This document shows positions 57,521 through 64,000 of a stretch of DNA of 64,000 bases, piece by piece. Numbering within the stretch: position 1 is the first letter of the stretch; every line of letters starts with the position of its first letter. The translations under genes were made by a program, and so were the position numbers. Below the pieces are notes generated by a model, which ran no database searches, had not been told where the DNA came from, and saw only the letters and a list, made by a program, of their open reading frames with translations. Source of the stretch: CADEDH01 sp039029735 (GTDB taxonomy: Bacteria > Actinomycetota > Acidimicrobiia > Acidimicrobiales > SZUA-35); contig JBCCFL010000020.1 of assembly GCA_039029735.1 (NCBI GenBank), forward strand, positions 28,456 to 92,455, read 5' to 3'.

Positions 57521-59566
57521 ATGGCTCGCCGTTCGACAGGCCGGTCACCGGGCCATTCGACGAGCCGTTGGGTGGAAGCCCTTCGCGAGGCGCTGCACCC
57601 CCAGCACGGCGATGGCCGCGCGGAGGTTGCGCCGCTCTCGTTGGTGGCTGTCGTCGCTGATCGCGTTGCGGCTGAGTTCGGCCACGACGCCGTGTCGTCC
57701 CTCGCTCCGTTGCTGCGGGGTGTCGACGTCGATCTGGGTATGGGCGTTGAACGGGGCCCCGGCGCCGTGGCTGGTTCGACTGGTGCGGGCGTCGCCGCCC
57801 TGCCCTCTCCTCCCAGTGGGGTAGCAGGGTGGGCCGATCCATGGCTCGTTGGCCGAGTGCACGAGCAGGCGGTCTCGACGGGGGAGCGGCGGAGTCGTGG
57901 GGCGTGGTACACGCCGCAACCGGTCGTGGAAGGCCTGATCCGGGCCGCAACCGCCCAGGTTCATGCTCGGCCCGCCGATGCCGAGCATGCCGATGCCCGG
58001 CCCGCCCATGCCGATGCACGGCCCGGGCAAGAGCCAGATGCCGCGCCCGTGCCCGAGCCCGATGCCGCGCCCGAGTTCGATGCCGGGCCCTGGCGTGTGC
58101 TCGATCCAACCTGCGGGGGCGGCGCCTTTCTCTTGGCCGCGCTCGACTGGATGGTGGGAGCGGGCGTTGCGCCGCGCGAGGCGCTCGGTCGGGTGAGCGG
58201 TGGCGACATCGATCCTGGCGCCGTTGCCGTGAGCCGCTGGTCGCTTGCGCTCTGGGCGCTGGGCCACGGCATTCCGCTCGACCACGAGATCGTCGAGACG
58301 CTGGTGGCGGCAGTTCGCCTTGGCGATGCGCTTGCGGTCTGGCCGGCTGATCCTGCGCTGCCCGAGGCGTCGAACCGCCCAACCGAGCCCACCCTCATTA
58401 TCGGCAACCCGCCGTTCGGATCGCCGCTGCGGGCCGGCGAGATGCCGGCGGCAGAGGCTGCTGTCCGGGCCGACTTCGGCGACGAGCTGGGCCCCTATGC
58501 CGACCTGGCCGCCGTGCACCTGATGCGGGCGGTTGCGAAGGCTCGCCCCGGCGACCGGGTGATGCTGGTGCAGCCGCTGTCGATCCTGGCCGGGCGTGAC
58601 ACCGATGGTCTGCGTCGACACCTGGACGCCAACGTATCGTTGGCGGGGCTCTGGGTGGCTCGTGACGCTGTGTTCGACGCCGCCGTCCGCACCTGCGCCC
58701 CGATCCTCGACGTCGGCGGCCCGTCACAGTGGGGTGATTCCTCCGCGCGGCCCGTGGCCCTGTTCGAGGGCGCAGCGGTGGAGGGTCGCGGCCACGCCGC
58801 GGTCGGCCCGCCGGACCCCGAGATCCACACCTGGGCCCCACTGGCCGCCGATGCGCTGGGTGCGCCGACGCCGCCACCACTCGTAGGCGGCGGGTTGCGG
58901 GCGCTGGTGTCAGCCACGGCGGGCTTTCGCGATGAGCACTATGGCCTCGCCGAAGCCTGCCGAGAAGCCGGTGCTGGCGAACGACTCGGCGCCGAAACGA
59001 TGGCGGTGGTCACGGTCGGTTCGATCGACCCCTTGCGGTGCGCCTGGGGCCACACGCCCTTTCGCTTCGGTGGGCAGCACTGGGACGCTCCGGTGGTCGA
59101 TGTCGCAGCGTTGCCGCCCAAGGTCGAGCGCTGGGCCGAACGGCTCCGGCAGCCGAAGGTGCTCCTCGCCACCCAGGCGAAGGTGCTTGAACCCCTCGTC
59201 GATCGCACGGGCTCGATCGTGCCCGCCACCCCGCTCCTGGCGGTACTGGCCGAACCCGACCAGCTCGACCGGGTGGCCGCGGTGATGCTTGCCCCTCCGG
59301 TGTGCCTGTGGGCCTGGCGGCGCTGGTTCGGCACCGCATTGTCGGTGGAGGCACTCAAGCTGGCGGCACGACAGGTGACCGAACTGCCCATTCCGCTCGA
59401 CACCGACCGCTGGGATGCGGCCGCCGAGTTGGTGGCGTCGGTCGATGGCGCCGGCCCCGGCCACCCGACGGTTGCTGCGGTGGTCGACCAGATCGCTGCC
59501 CTCATGACCGACGCCTACGGCGCTGGCCCCGAGGTGCTCGACTGGTGGCGGGCGCGTCGGCCCTGA
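57521..59566 (+). CDS. Orphan N6-adenine DNA methyltransferase (Eco57I/TaqI-like)
   Basis: 681 residues. Helical N-terminal part to ~125, motif X-like GAWYTPQPVVEGLI, motif I VLDPTCGGGAFLLAALDWM, then the catalytic motif IV GNPPFGSP, and a C-terminal part (VLEPLVDRTGSIVPATPLLAVLAEP, LSVEALKLAARQVTELPIPLD) like the target-recognition domain of TaqI-type enzymes. Methylates adenine N6 in DNA. A ~45-residue Ala/Asp/Pro/Arg low-complexity stretch (ARPADAEHADARP and similar) separates YTP from motif I. No restriction endonuclease gene adjoins, so it may be an orphan or carry a cryptic nuclease function. ATG 57521 chosen; GTG 57515 possible. Confidence 0.83.
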   Translation: MARRSTGRSPGHSTSRWVEALREALHPQHGDGRAEVAPLSLVAVVADRVAAEFGHDAVSSLAPLLRGVDVDLGMGVERGPGAVAGSTGAGVAALPSPPSGVAGWADPWLVGRVHEQAVSTGERRSRGAWYTPQPVVEGLIRAATAQVHARPADAEHADARPAHADARPGQEPDAAPVPEPDAAPEFDAGPWRVLDPTCGGGAFLLAALDWMVGAGVAPREALGRVSGGDIDPGAVAVSRWSLALWALGHGIPLDHEIVETLVAAVRLGDALAVWPADPALPEASNRPTEPTLIIGNPPFGSPLRAGEMPAAEAAVRADFGDELGPYADLAAVHLMRAVAKARPGDRVMLVQPLSILAGRDTDGLRRHLDANVSLAGLWVARDAVFDAAVRTCAPILDVGGPSQWGDSSARPVALFEGAAVEGRGHAAVGPPDPEIHTWAPLAADALGAPTPPPLVGGGLRALVSATAGFRDEHYGLAEACREAGAGERLGAETMAVVTVGSIDPLRCAWGHTPFRFGGQHWDAPVVDVAALPPKVERWAERLRQPKVLLATQAKVLEPLVDRTGSIVPATPLLAVLAEPDQLDRVAAVMLAPPVCLWAWRRWFGTALSVEALKLAARQVTELPIPLDTDRWDAAAELVASVDGAGPGHPTVAAVVDQIAALMTDAYGAGPEVLDWWRARRP

Positions 59567-59675
59567 GCCGACAGGCTGCTCGACACGGCGATCCACAGCG
59601 TCGATGCCTGGCGGCGAGGGGCGCCATGATCGACTGGAGACGAACGCCACCTCGGGGGGTTCATCCACTGTCAGC

Positions 59676-59681
59676 TAGCCT
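59676..59681 (+). promoter_or_regulatory. -10 box TAGCCT, leaderless metX
   Basis: TAGCCT ends 7 nt before ATG 59689; no ribosome binding site. Confidence 0.55.
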
Positions 59682-59688
59682 TCAGTGA

Positions 59689-60882
59689 ATGTCTCTCGTG
59701 CGGCCCGAGGCCGACCAGCAAGACCCGATTCCGGCCAGCGGGGGATGGCGGGCCGGAGACCCTCCAGCGTGGCGTCAGTTCGCCACGGTCTGTTCTGGTC
59801 GATGCTTCGCGCTCGAAGGAGGCGGCCGGCTCGATGAGATCGAGTTGGCCTACGAGACCTGGGGTGAGCTCGACGAAGCCGGATCCAACGCCGTGCTCGT
59901 GTGCCACGCCCTCACCGGTGACGCCCACGCAGCCGGCCCATCCGGCCCAGGGCAGCGCACCGACGGCTGGTGGAACGACCTGATCGGCCCTGGCCGGGCG
60001 CTTGACACCAACCGCTACTTCGTGGTGTGTGTGAACGTGCTCGGTGGGTGCCAGGGATCCACGGGGCCGATGTCCATCAACCCGGCGACCGGCGAGCCCT
60101 ACGGGCCTGACTTCCCGGTGGTGTCGATCCGCGACATCGTGCGCACCCAGGCGATGCTCACCGACCACCTCGGTATCCGTCAGTGGCTGGCCGTTGTTGG
60201 CGGCTCGATGGGCGGCATGCAGGCGATCGAGTGGGCCGTGATGTACCCGGACCGTTTGGCATCGGTTGTGGTGATCGCCTCTGCGGCCGCCGCCAGCCCC
60301 CTCCAGATCGGGTGGAGCGAAGTCGGCCGCCTCGCCGTGGTGCAGGATCCGAAGTGGAATGGCGGCCACTACTACGACGCCGAGCCCGGCGAGGGCCCTC
60401 ACGATGGCCTGATGCTCGCCCGGCGAATCGCTCAGATCCATTACCGGTCCGACCTCTCTCTGCACGATCGGTTCGGCCGCTCCGTGGTGGACCGGCTCGA
60501 CCGGTTCAACCTGTGGGACCGGTTCCAGGTGGAGAGCTACCTCGACTACCACGGCCAGAAGCTGGCGCGTCGCTTCGACGCCAACAGCTACCTTCTGTTG
60601 AACAAGGCCATGGATCTCCACGACGTGGGCCGCGGCCGCGGCGGTATCGAGGACGCGCTCAGTCGGGTGGAGGCGCCTGCGCTCATCTTCTCGATCGACT
60701 CCGACACCCTTTATCCGCCCCGCCAGCAGGTGGAGCTGCGCGACGGGTTGGTGGCGGGTGGGGCCGACGTCGAGTACGAGGTGGTGACCTCCGACCACGG
60801 CCACGACGGCTTCCTGATCGAGTTCGAGACGATGGCACCACTGCTTGCCGACTTCCTCGGCAAGCAGCTCGCGGCCCGCTAG
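59689..60882 (+). CDS. metX: Homoserine O-acetyltransferase
   Basis: 397 residues, alpha/beta hydrolase fold. Seen: LDEIELAYETWGELDEAGSNAVLVCHALTGDAHAAG, NVLGGCQGSTGP, the nucleophile elbow VVGGSMGGMQAIEW, QDPKWNGGHYY, DRFQVESYLDYHGQKLARRFDANSYLLLNKAMDLHDVGRG, and the Asp and His of the triad in DSDTLYPP and SDHGHDGFL. The strings NVLGGCQGSTGP and GGSMGG are diagnostic of MetX. Acetylates homoserine for methionine synthesis by direct sulfhydrylation. No metY/metZ adjoins. Leaderless-type promoter. This gives a biosynthetic route to methionine beside the thionucleoside salvage at 2.6-9.5 kb. Confidence 0.95.
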   Translation: MSLVRPEADQQDPIPASGGWRAGDPPAWRQFATVCSGRCFALEGGGRLDEIELAYETWGELDEAGSNAVLVCHALTGDAHAAGPSGPGQRTDGWWNDLIGPGRALDTNRYFVVCVNVLGGCQGSTGPMSINPATGEPYGPDFPVVSIRDIVRTQAMLTDHLGIRQWLAVVGGSMGGMQAIEWAVMYPDRLASVVVIASAAAASPLQIGWSEVGRLAVVQDPKWNGGHYYDAEPGEGPHDGLMLARRIAQIHYRSDLSLHDRFGRSVVDRLDRFNLWDRFQVESYLDYHGQKLARRFDANSYLLLNKAMDLHDVGRGRGGIEDALSRVEAPALIFSIDSDTLYPPRQQVELRDGLVAGGADVEYEVVTSDHGHDGFLIEFETMAPLLADFLGKQLAAR

Positions 60883-60917
60883 CACCGCACGACGCACCGC
60901 GGATCGGGAGGCTGGCA

Positions 60918-61700
60918 ATGCCTGAAGGGGTCGAGATCGAGTTCTACCGGCGGGCCAGCGAGCCCGTGATCGGCCGGACAGTGAACGGCGTGCAGGCGAC
61001 CGACGACTGGTTTCTGAAAGGCGGGCTGACCGCTCCAGAAGTGACCGAGGCTGTGAACGGGGAGCGAATCGACGCCGCTCGGCGCAAGGGCAAGCTCTTG
61101 ATCTTCGACCTGTCGAGCGGGGCCCGGCTCGGGCTGCGTTTCGGGATGACCGGCCGCCCGATCGTCGATGGGGCAATGGCGATCGATGATCTGGAGTATG
61201 CGTCGAACACCTACAAGCCCGAGTGGGACCGGTTCGGCCTCGACTTCGTGGAAGGCGGCAGCTATCGCCTCCAAGACCCGCGCCGACTCGGCGGCGTTGA
61301 ACTGGAACCCGACGAGGATGCGTTGGGTACTGATGTGTTCGAGGCGTCATTGGCAGATCTCCGGGATCGGGTATTCGTGGGTGAGGTGGCGATCAAGGCC
61401 CGACTCATGGACCAGCACCGGCTGGCGGGGGTGGGCAACCTGATCGCCGACGAGACGTTGTGGCGAGCGGGAATCGACCCGGCACGCCCGGCAGGTGGGC
61501 TGGAGGCGACCGAGCAACGCTCGTTGCACCGACATCTGCGAAACGTGTTGAAGGACTTCCTCCGTGACGGGGGCTCCCACACCGGCAAGCTCCAACCGTC
61601 TCGGGTGCGTGGTGGCCACTGCCCGAGGGATGGCACCGAACTGCTCCGCCGGGAAGTAGGTGGGCGGACCACCTACTCATGCCCGGAACACCAGCACTGA
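60918..61700 (+). CDS. Fpg/Nei-family DNA glycosylase
   Basis: 260 residues. N-terminal Pro2-Glu3 (MPEGVEIEFYRR), which form the Schiff base and catalytic acid; Lys in RRKGKLLIF; H2TH region ARLMDQHRLAGVGNLIADETLWRAGIDPARPA; and a C-terminal zinc-finger-like hairpin GHCPRDGTELLRREVGGRTTYSCPEHQH. The finger keeps one Cys in each half, with Asp and His at the other ligand places instead of the four Cys of Fpg, a variant seen in actinobacterial Nei-like enzymes. Removes oxidised bases from DNA and nicks the strand. ATG 60918 follows GGGAGG and gives the required N-terminus. Confidence 0.92.
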   Translation: MPEGVEIEFYRRASEPVIGRTVNGVQATDDWFLKGGLTAPEVTEAVNGERIDAARRKGKLLIFDLSSGARLGLRFGMTGRPIVDGAMAIDDLEYASNTYKPEWDRFGLDFVEGGSYRLQDPRRLGGVELEPDEDALGTDVFEASLADLRDRVFVGEVAIKARLMDQHRLAGVGNLIADETLWRAGIDPARPAGGLEATEQRSLHRHLRNVLKDFLRDGGSHTGKLQPSRVRGGHCPRDGTELLRREVGGRTTYSCPEHQH

Positions 61701-61705
61701 TCGAC

Positions 61706-61711
61706 TACGGT
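61706..61711 (+). promoter_or_regulatory. -10 box TACGGT, leaderless start of 61719 gene
   Basis: TACGGT ends 7 nt before GTG 61719. Confidence 0.5.
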
Positions 61712-61718
61712 CGGATCC

Positions 61719-62171
61719 GTGATCGCCGCCGCACTGGTCACTGAAGCTCAACGCACCGAACAGACGCTCACCACGCTCATCATCTTGTTGTTGGTGGTGG
61801 CTACGCTGATGACGGTGCTGACGATCTGGTATTGGGTGTACACGAGCCCACGCCGTCGCCGTCGCCTGCATCAACGGTGGCTCGACACCAGCGGCGAGAT
61901 CCCGGCCACCGCTGTGGCCGCCGACGACGTTCTCTACGATCAGCGCGCCGGAATCACAGGTGCCGCTGGTGCAAACGCCGAGGCGGGCGCTGGGCCCGGG
62001 CACGGGCTGGGCCCCGAGGTGGACATCCGGAGCGCGTCGGGGCCACCCATGCTCAGCCCCGATGGCACCCCGCTGCCCAGAGGGCGAGGCATCGATCCTC
62101 ATGAGGCCATCACCCAGACCATTCCGGCCGTGGGTGGGGCGGACCGCGTCGGTCAGCCGTACCGGCCCTAG
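61719..62171 (+). CDS. Single-span membrane protein of unknown function
   Basis: 150 residues. Short N-terminus, one span LTTLIILLLVVATLMTVLTIWYWVYT, then a very basic stretch SPRRRRRLHQRW (cytoplasmic side) and an Ala/Gly/Pro-rich hydrophilic tail. Not recognised as a family. Promoter box and coding composition support a real gene. Its last 62 bp overlap the end of the convergent HNH endonuclease gene, and both C-termini there are low complexity. Confidence 0.6.
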   Translation: MIAAALVTEAQRTEQTLTTLIILLLVVATLMTVLTIWYWVYTSPRRRRRLHQRWLDTSGEIPATAVAADDVLYDQRAGITGAAGANAEAGAGPGHGLGPEVDIRSASGPPMLSPDGTPLPRGRGIDPHEAITQTIPAVGGADRVGQPYRP

Positions 62172-63456
62172 ATCTCGACGGCGGCTCCCGCCCTCGCTCG
62201 CTCGTTGATGCGGGCACGTGATGGCGCTCGCCGTCCGGCCGGTGAATCGTCAGCGATCGGTCCGGCGACACCTGCATGTGCCATCCTCCCTCGTGCACCC
62301 GATGGTGGTGAGTGCTGCACAGCGGCAGGAGGTTGTCGATGTCGGTACGTCCGCCCTGTGCCCACGGCTGAACGTGGTGCGCCTGGCAATGGGCGAGCGG
62401 TCGGGTGCATCCCGGCCACCCGCAGGTGGTGTGCATGGCTCGGAGCGCAGCCCACTGTGCATCGGTGGCCGTTCGTTCAGCTCGACCGACGTCGATCGGG
62501 ATCGAGCGGTGATCGATCACCACACGGCGGAGCGTTGCGTCGCAGCTGAGCCGGCTGAGTGTGCTGGCTGTCAACTCATGCCCGTTCTCGGTTCGTCCGA
62601 CCGTGGCGTGGGTGCAGGGTGCCGATTCATCGGATGCCCTCGCAGCTGCGAGCGTGTGTAGGTCGACCACGACTGCGAGTTGGGCTCGGCTCGGTCGACC
62701 GCTGTCGCCAGAGCTGACCAGATCGATCAGGGCAGCTGGGGCCAGGTGCTCGTCGCGCCGAACGGCGCCGTTGGTTTCGGCCGCCAACTGGGCGGTTCGT
62801 GCGTCGAGGGCCTTGGCGACGAGCTCGTACCACTCGGGATCGAGCGTGCCGCTGAGCCGGCCCATCCCAGTGCGAGGATCGAACCAGGTTCGGACCTCGC
62901 TGGCGTTGCGCTTCTCTTGGGCGTCGGCCTCGGCGAACCGGGAATCGAGCGACCGAACGGTGCGGCGCACCTCGGCGTCGAAGGTGTCGGCCGGGAGGCG
63001 TTCGGCCTCATCCACGAGTGCACCGAGCCCTGCGAGCATCTGATCCGTACGACCGTCGTCGACGAGCCTGCGGGTGTGACGAGCGAGGCTGTCGAGATGG
63101 TCGGAGCCAATGCGCCCGGCTGACACCGCATCGGCCAACCCCGGCACCCAGCTGACCACCTTCGATCGTGCCGCTTCATTGCGCGCCGTGTCGGCCCTCA
63201 CCTGCCCCTGATCCAACAGCAGCTCAGCCGACGGTGCAGACCGACCCTCGGCCGCCAATCCGTCGGCTGCGACACCCAGCATCGTGACCAGCGCGTCGAG
63301 GTCGGCCTGGAGATTGCGAGCCGCCCGCAGCACTGATGTGAGCGCAGCCTGGTCGAGGGCTCCGCTTGCGCGGACGTTGCCGGTCAGGCGACGCACCGCG
63401 CAGGAGAAGGCGTCGAGGTCGCGAGCTGCGTCGGATGCCGAAACACGGGCCGTCAC
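62110..63456 (-). CDS. DUF222-HNH endonuclease-like protein
   Basis: 448 residues. N-terminal DUF222 helical domain (about 20-290), then the HNH domain CGWPGCTRPLAHCQAHHVQPWAQGGRTDIDNLLPLCSTHHHRVHEGGW with both CxxC-type zinc ligands and the His-His-Asn-His catalytic set. This large actinobacterial family (13E12-repeat-like) often occurs in many copies per genome; whether it is mobile or housekeeping is not known. GTG 63456 follows GAGGAGG. The C-terminal ~35 residues are Arg/Pro/Ser-rich and overlap the convergent 61719 gene. An earlier stop nearby would not truncate the domain. Confidence 0.9.
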   Translation of the reverse strand: MTARVSASDAARDLDAFSCAVRRLTGNVRASGALDQAALTSVLRAARNLQADLDALVTMLGVAADGLAAEGRSAPSAELLLDQGQVRADTARNEAARSKVVSWVPGLADAVSAGRIGSDHLDSLARHTRRLVDDGRTDQMLAGLGALVDEAERLPADTFDAEVRRTVRSLDSRFAEADAQEKRNASEVRTWFDPRTGMGRLSGTLDPEWYELVAKALDARTAQLAAETNGAVRRDEHLAPAALIDLVSSGDSGRPSRAQLAVVVDLHTLAAARASDESAPCTHATVGRTENGHELTASTLSRLSCDATLRRVVIDHRSIPIDVGRAERTATDAQWAALRAMHTTCGWPGCTRPLAHCQAHHVQPWAQGGRTDIDNLLPLCSTHHHRVHEGGWHMQVSPDRSLTIHRPDGERHHVPASTSERGREPPSRSRAGTADRRGPPHPRPEWSG

Positions 63457-63598
63457 CGGTTGCCTCCTCGAAGAGGGAGTGTGCGAGTGGCGGGAGCCGA
63501 AGCATCCGAGTGACTGTCACCCTAGATGCGAGGTGTGACACCGAAGCGAGAACAGTGGCGTGACCCGGAAGGCCGCTGCGAGTGTCGGGCGGGCGACG

Positions 63599-63604
63599 TA
63601 GGGT
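63599..63604 (+). promoter_or_regulatory. -10 box TAGGGT, leaderless start of 63611 gene
   Basis: TAGGGT ends 6 nt before ATG 63611; no ribosome binding site. Confidence 0.5.
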
Positions 63605-63610
63605 TGGGGC

Positions 63611-63832
63611 ATGGCCGAGAGCTTCGACCCCACCGTCATGATCACCCGGTTCAAGGAGCGGGCCCTGGCGGTCCGCAAGCGCAATCTCCCGCCCGTCGGC
63701 GGTGACGAGCGCAAGATGTTCATCAAGCAGGCCGAGGAAGACTTCATGGATTTCTCGATGATCGGCGATGCCGAGGCGAGCTGGGACGACGGGGTACTCG
63801 TGCTGCGGATCGACCTGAACTCGAACGGCTGA
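63611..63832 (+). CDS. Small conserved-looking protein, function unknown
   Basis: 73 residues, no membrane span, no cysteine. MAESFDPTVMITRFKERALAVRKRNLPPVGGDERKMFIKQAEEDFMDFSMIGDAEASWDDGVLVLRIDL: a basic first half, a helix with alternating charges and an acidic end with a beta-like strand. Good coding composition and a leaderless-type promoter. The pattern resembles small actinobacterial cytoplasmic proteins of unknown role; no name can be given. Confidence 0.65.
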   Translation: MAESFDPTVMITRFKERALAVRKRNLPPVGGDERKMFIKQAEEDFMDFSMIGDAEASWDDGVLVLRIDLNSNG

Positions 63833-63922
63833 TCAGCTCCCGCCCCAGGCGGGCGACGGCGGCTACGGCCGGAACCATCGTTGGGCCTCACGCCGGCCGC
63901 CGCTATGCTCTGAGTTCCCCAT

Positions 63923-63998
63923 GCGGACGTAGCTCAGCTGGTAGAGCATCACCTTGCCAAGGTGAGGGTCGCGGGTTCAAATCTCGTCGTCCGCTCCA
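63923..63998 (+). tRNA. tRNA-Gly (anticodon GCC)
   Basis: Cloverleaf complete: acceptor GCGGACG pairs CGTCCGC; D arm GCTC/GAGC with AGCTGGTAGA loop; anticodon stem CACCT/AGGTG with loop TTGCCAA, anticodon GCC; T arm CGCGGGTTCAAATCTCG with GTTCAAAT loop. Discriminator T (63995), and CCA (63996-63998) is encoded. GCC reads GGC and GGT codons, the glycine codons most used in these genes. Confidence 0.97.
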
Positions 63999-64000
63999 AC

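Noticed and set aside
57521..59566. BREX, DISARM or other phage-defence island
   Set aside because: Only a methyltransferase is present; its neighbours are housekeeping genes (helicase, metX, glycosylase).
1..64000. Prophage, transposon or insertion sequence
   Set aside because: No integrase, transposase, phage structural gene or flanking terminal repeats were seen; gene order and composition look like core chromosome throughout, apart from the AT-richer spacer at 28480-28660.

Overview
The window is a continuous, gene-dense, high-GC chromosomal stretch from an actinobacterium. Several features point to the Acidimicrobiia/Ilumatobacter-like or a neighbouring deep actinobacterial branch: CarD, an NDMA-type (mycofactocin-linked) alcohol dehydrogenase, an ArfA-like BON/OmpA protein, DUF2510-RDD, DUF3039 and DUF222-HNH proteins, a P450-type ferredoxin, and many TANNNT boxes 6-8 nt before start codons (leaderless transcripts). 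The taxon is inferred from gene content, not from a marker gene. No prophage, insertion sequence, CRISPR array or rRNA is visible; one tRNA-Gly closes the window.

Layout. 1-2.5 kb: the end of an MMPL/RND exporter and a PrpF-type isomerase. 2.6-14.9 kb: a purine-thionucleoside salvage neighbourhood, with a 6-oxopurine-type methylthionucleoside phosphorylase, a FucA-like class II aldolase, an NDMA-dependent alcohol dehydrogenase, MtnA, an MTA/SAH-type deaminase and a BMP-family nucleoside ABC importer. Together they fit a route from 5'-methylthioadenosine or 5'-deoxyadenosine to hypoxanthine, dihydroxyacetone phosphate and a small aldehyde (a DHAP-shunt-like pathway). 15-24 kb: membrane and envelope genes (DedA, GlsB, DUF3179 lipoprotein, GMC oxidoreductase, Bax-inhibitor-like, ArfA-like, coiled-coil HHH protein). 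24-28 kb: hydroxyacyl-CoA dehydrogenase and a PLP decarboxylase back to back over 31 bp, a HAD phosphatase and a site-2 protease. 28-36 kb: a coiled-coil membrane protein with an orphan ParA, a TrkA-TrkH potassium system, an HpcH aldolase, uracil-DNA glycosylase and a NagZ-like lipoprotein.

36-46 kb: small membrane proteins, an M20 peptidase, 5-formyl-THF cyclo-ligase, a crotonase lacking the usual glutamates, and a Bcp/PrxQ peroxiredoxin whose peroxidatic cysteine codon is an in-frame UGA followed by a good bacterial SECIS hairpin. Conventional calling breaks this candidate selenoprotein in two. Next come nucleoside hydrolase-ribokinase, GalE and paired DUF2510-RDD proteins. 46-56 kb: CarD, a metallo-beta-lactamase-fold protein without its metal ligands, a class III aminotransferase, a hotdog-like gene whose start codon lies in a 13-bp hairpin, acyl-CoA dehydrogenase, CbiZ-CobD for corrinoid salvage, a MurA with Asp at the fosfomycin-target Cys, and a serine hydrolase. 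56-64 kb: DEAD-box helicase, an orphan adenine methyltransferase, MetX, an Fpg/Nei glycosylase, a DUF222-HNH protein, a small conserved protein and tRNA-Gly(GCC).
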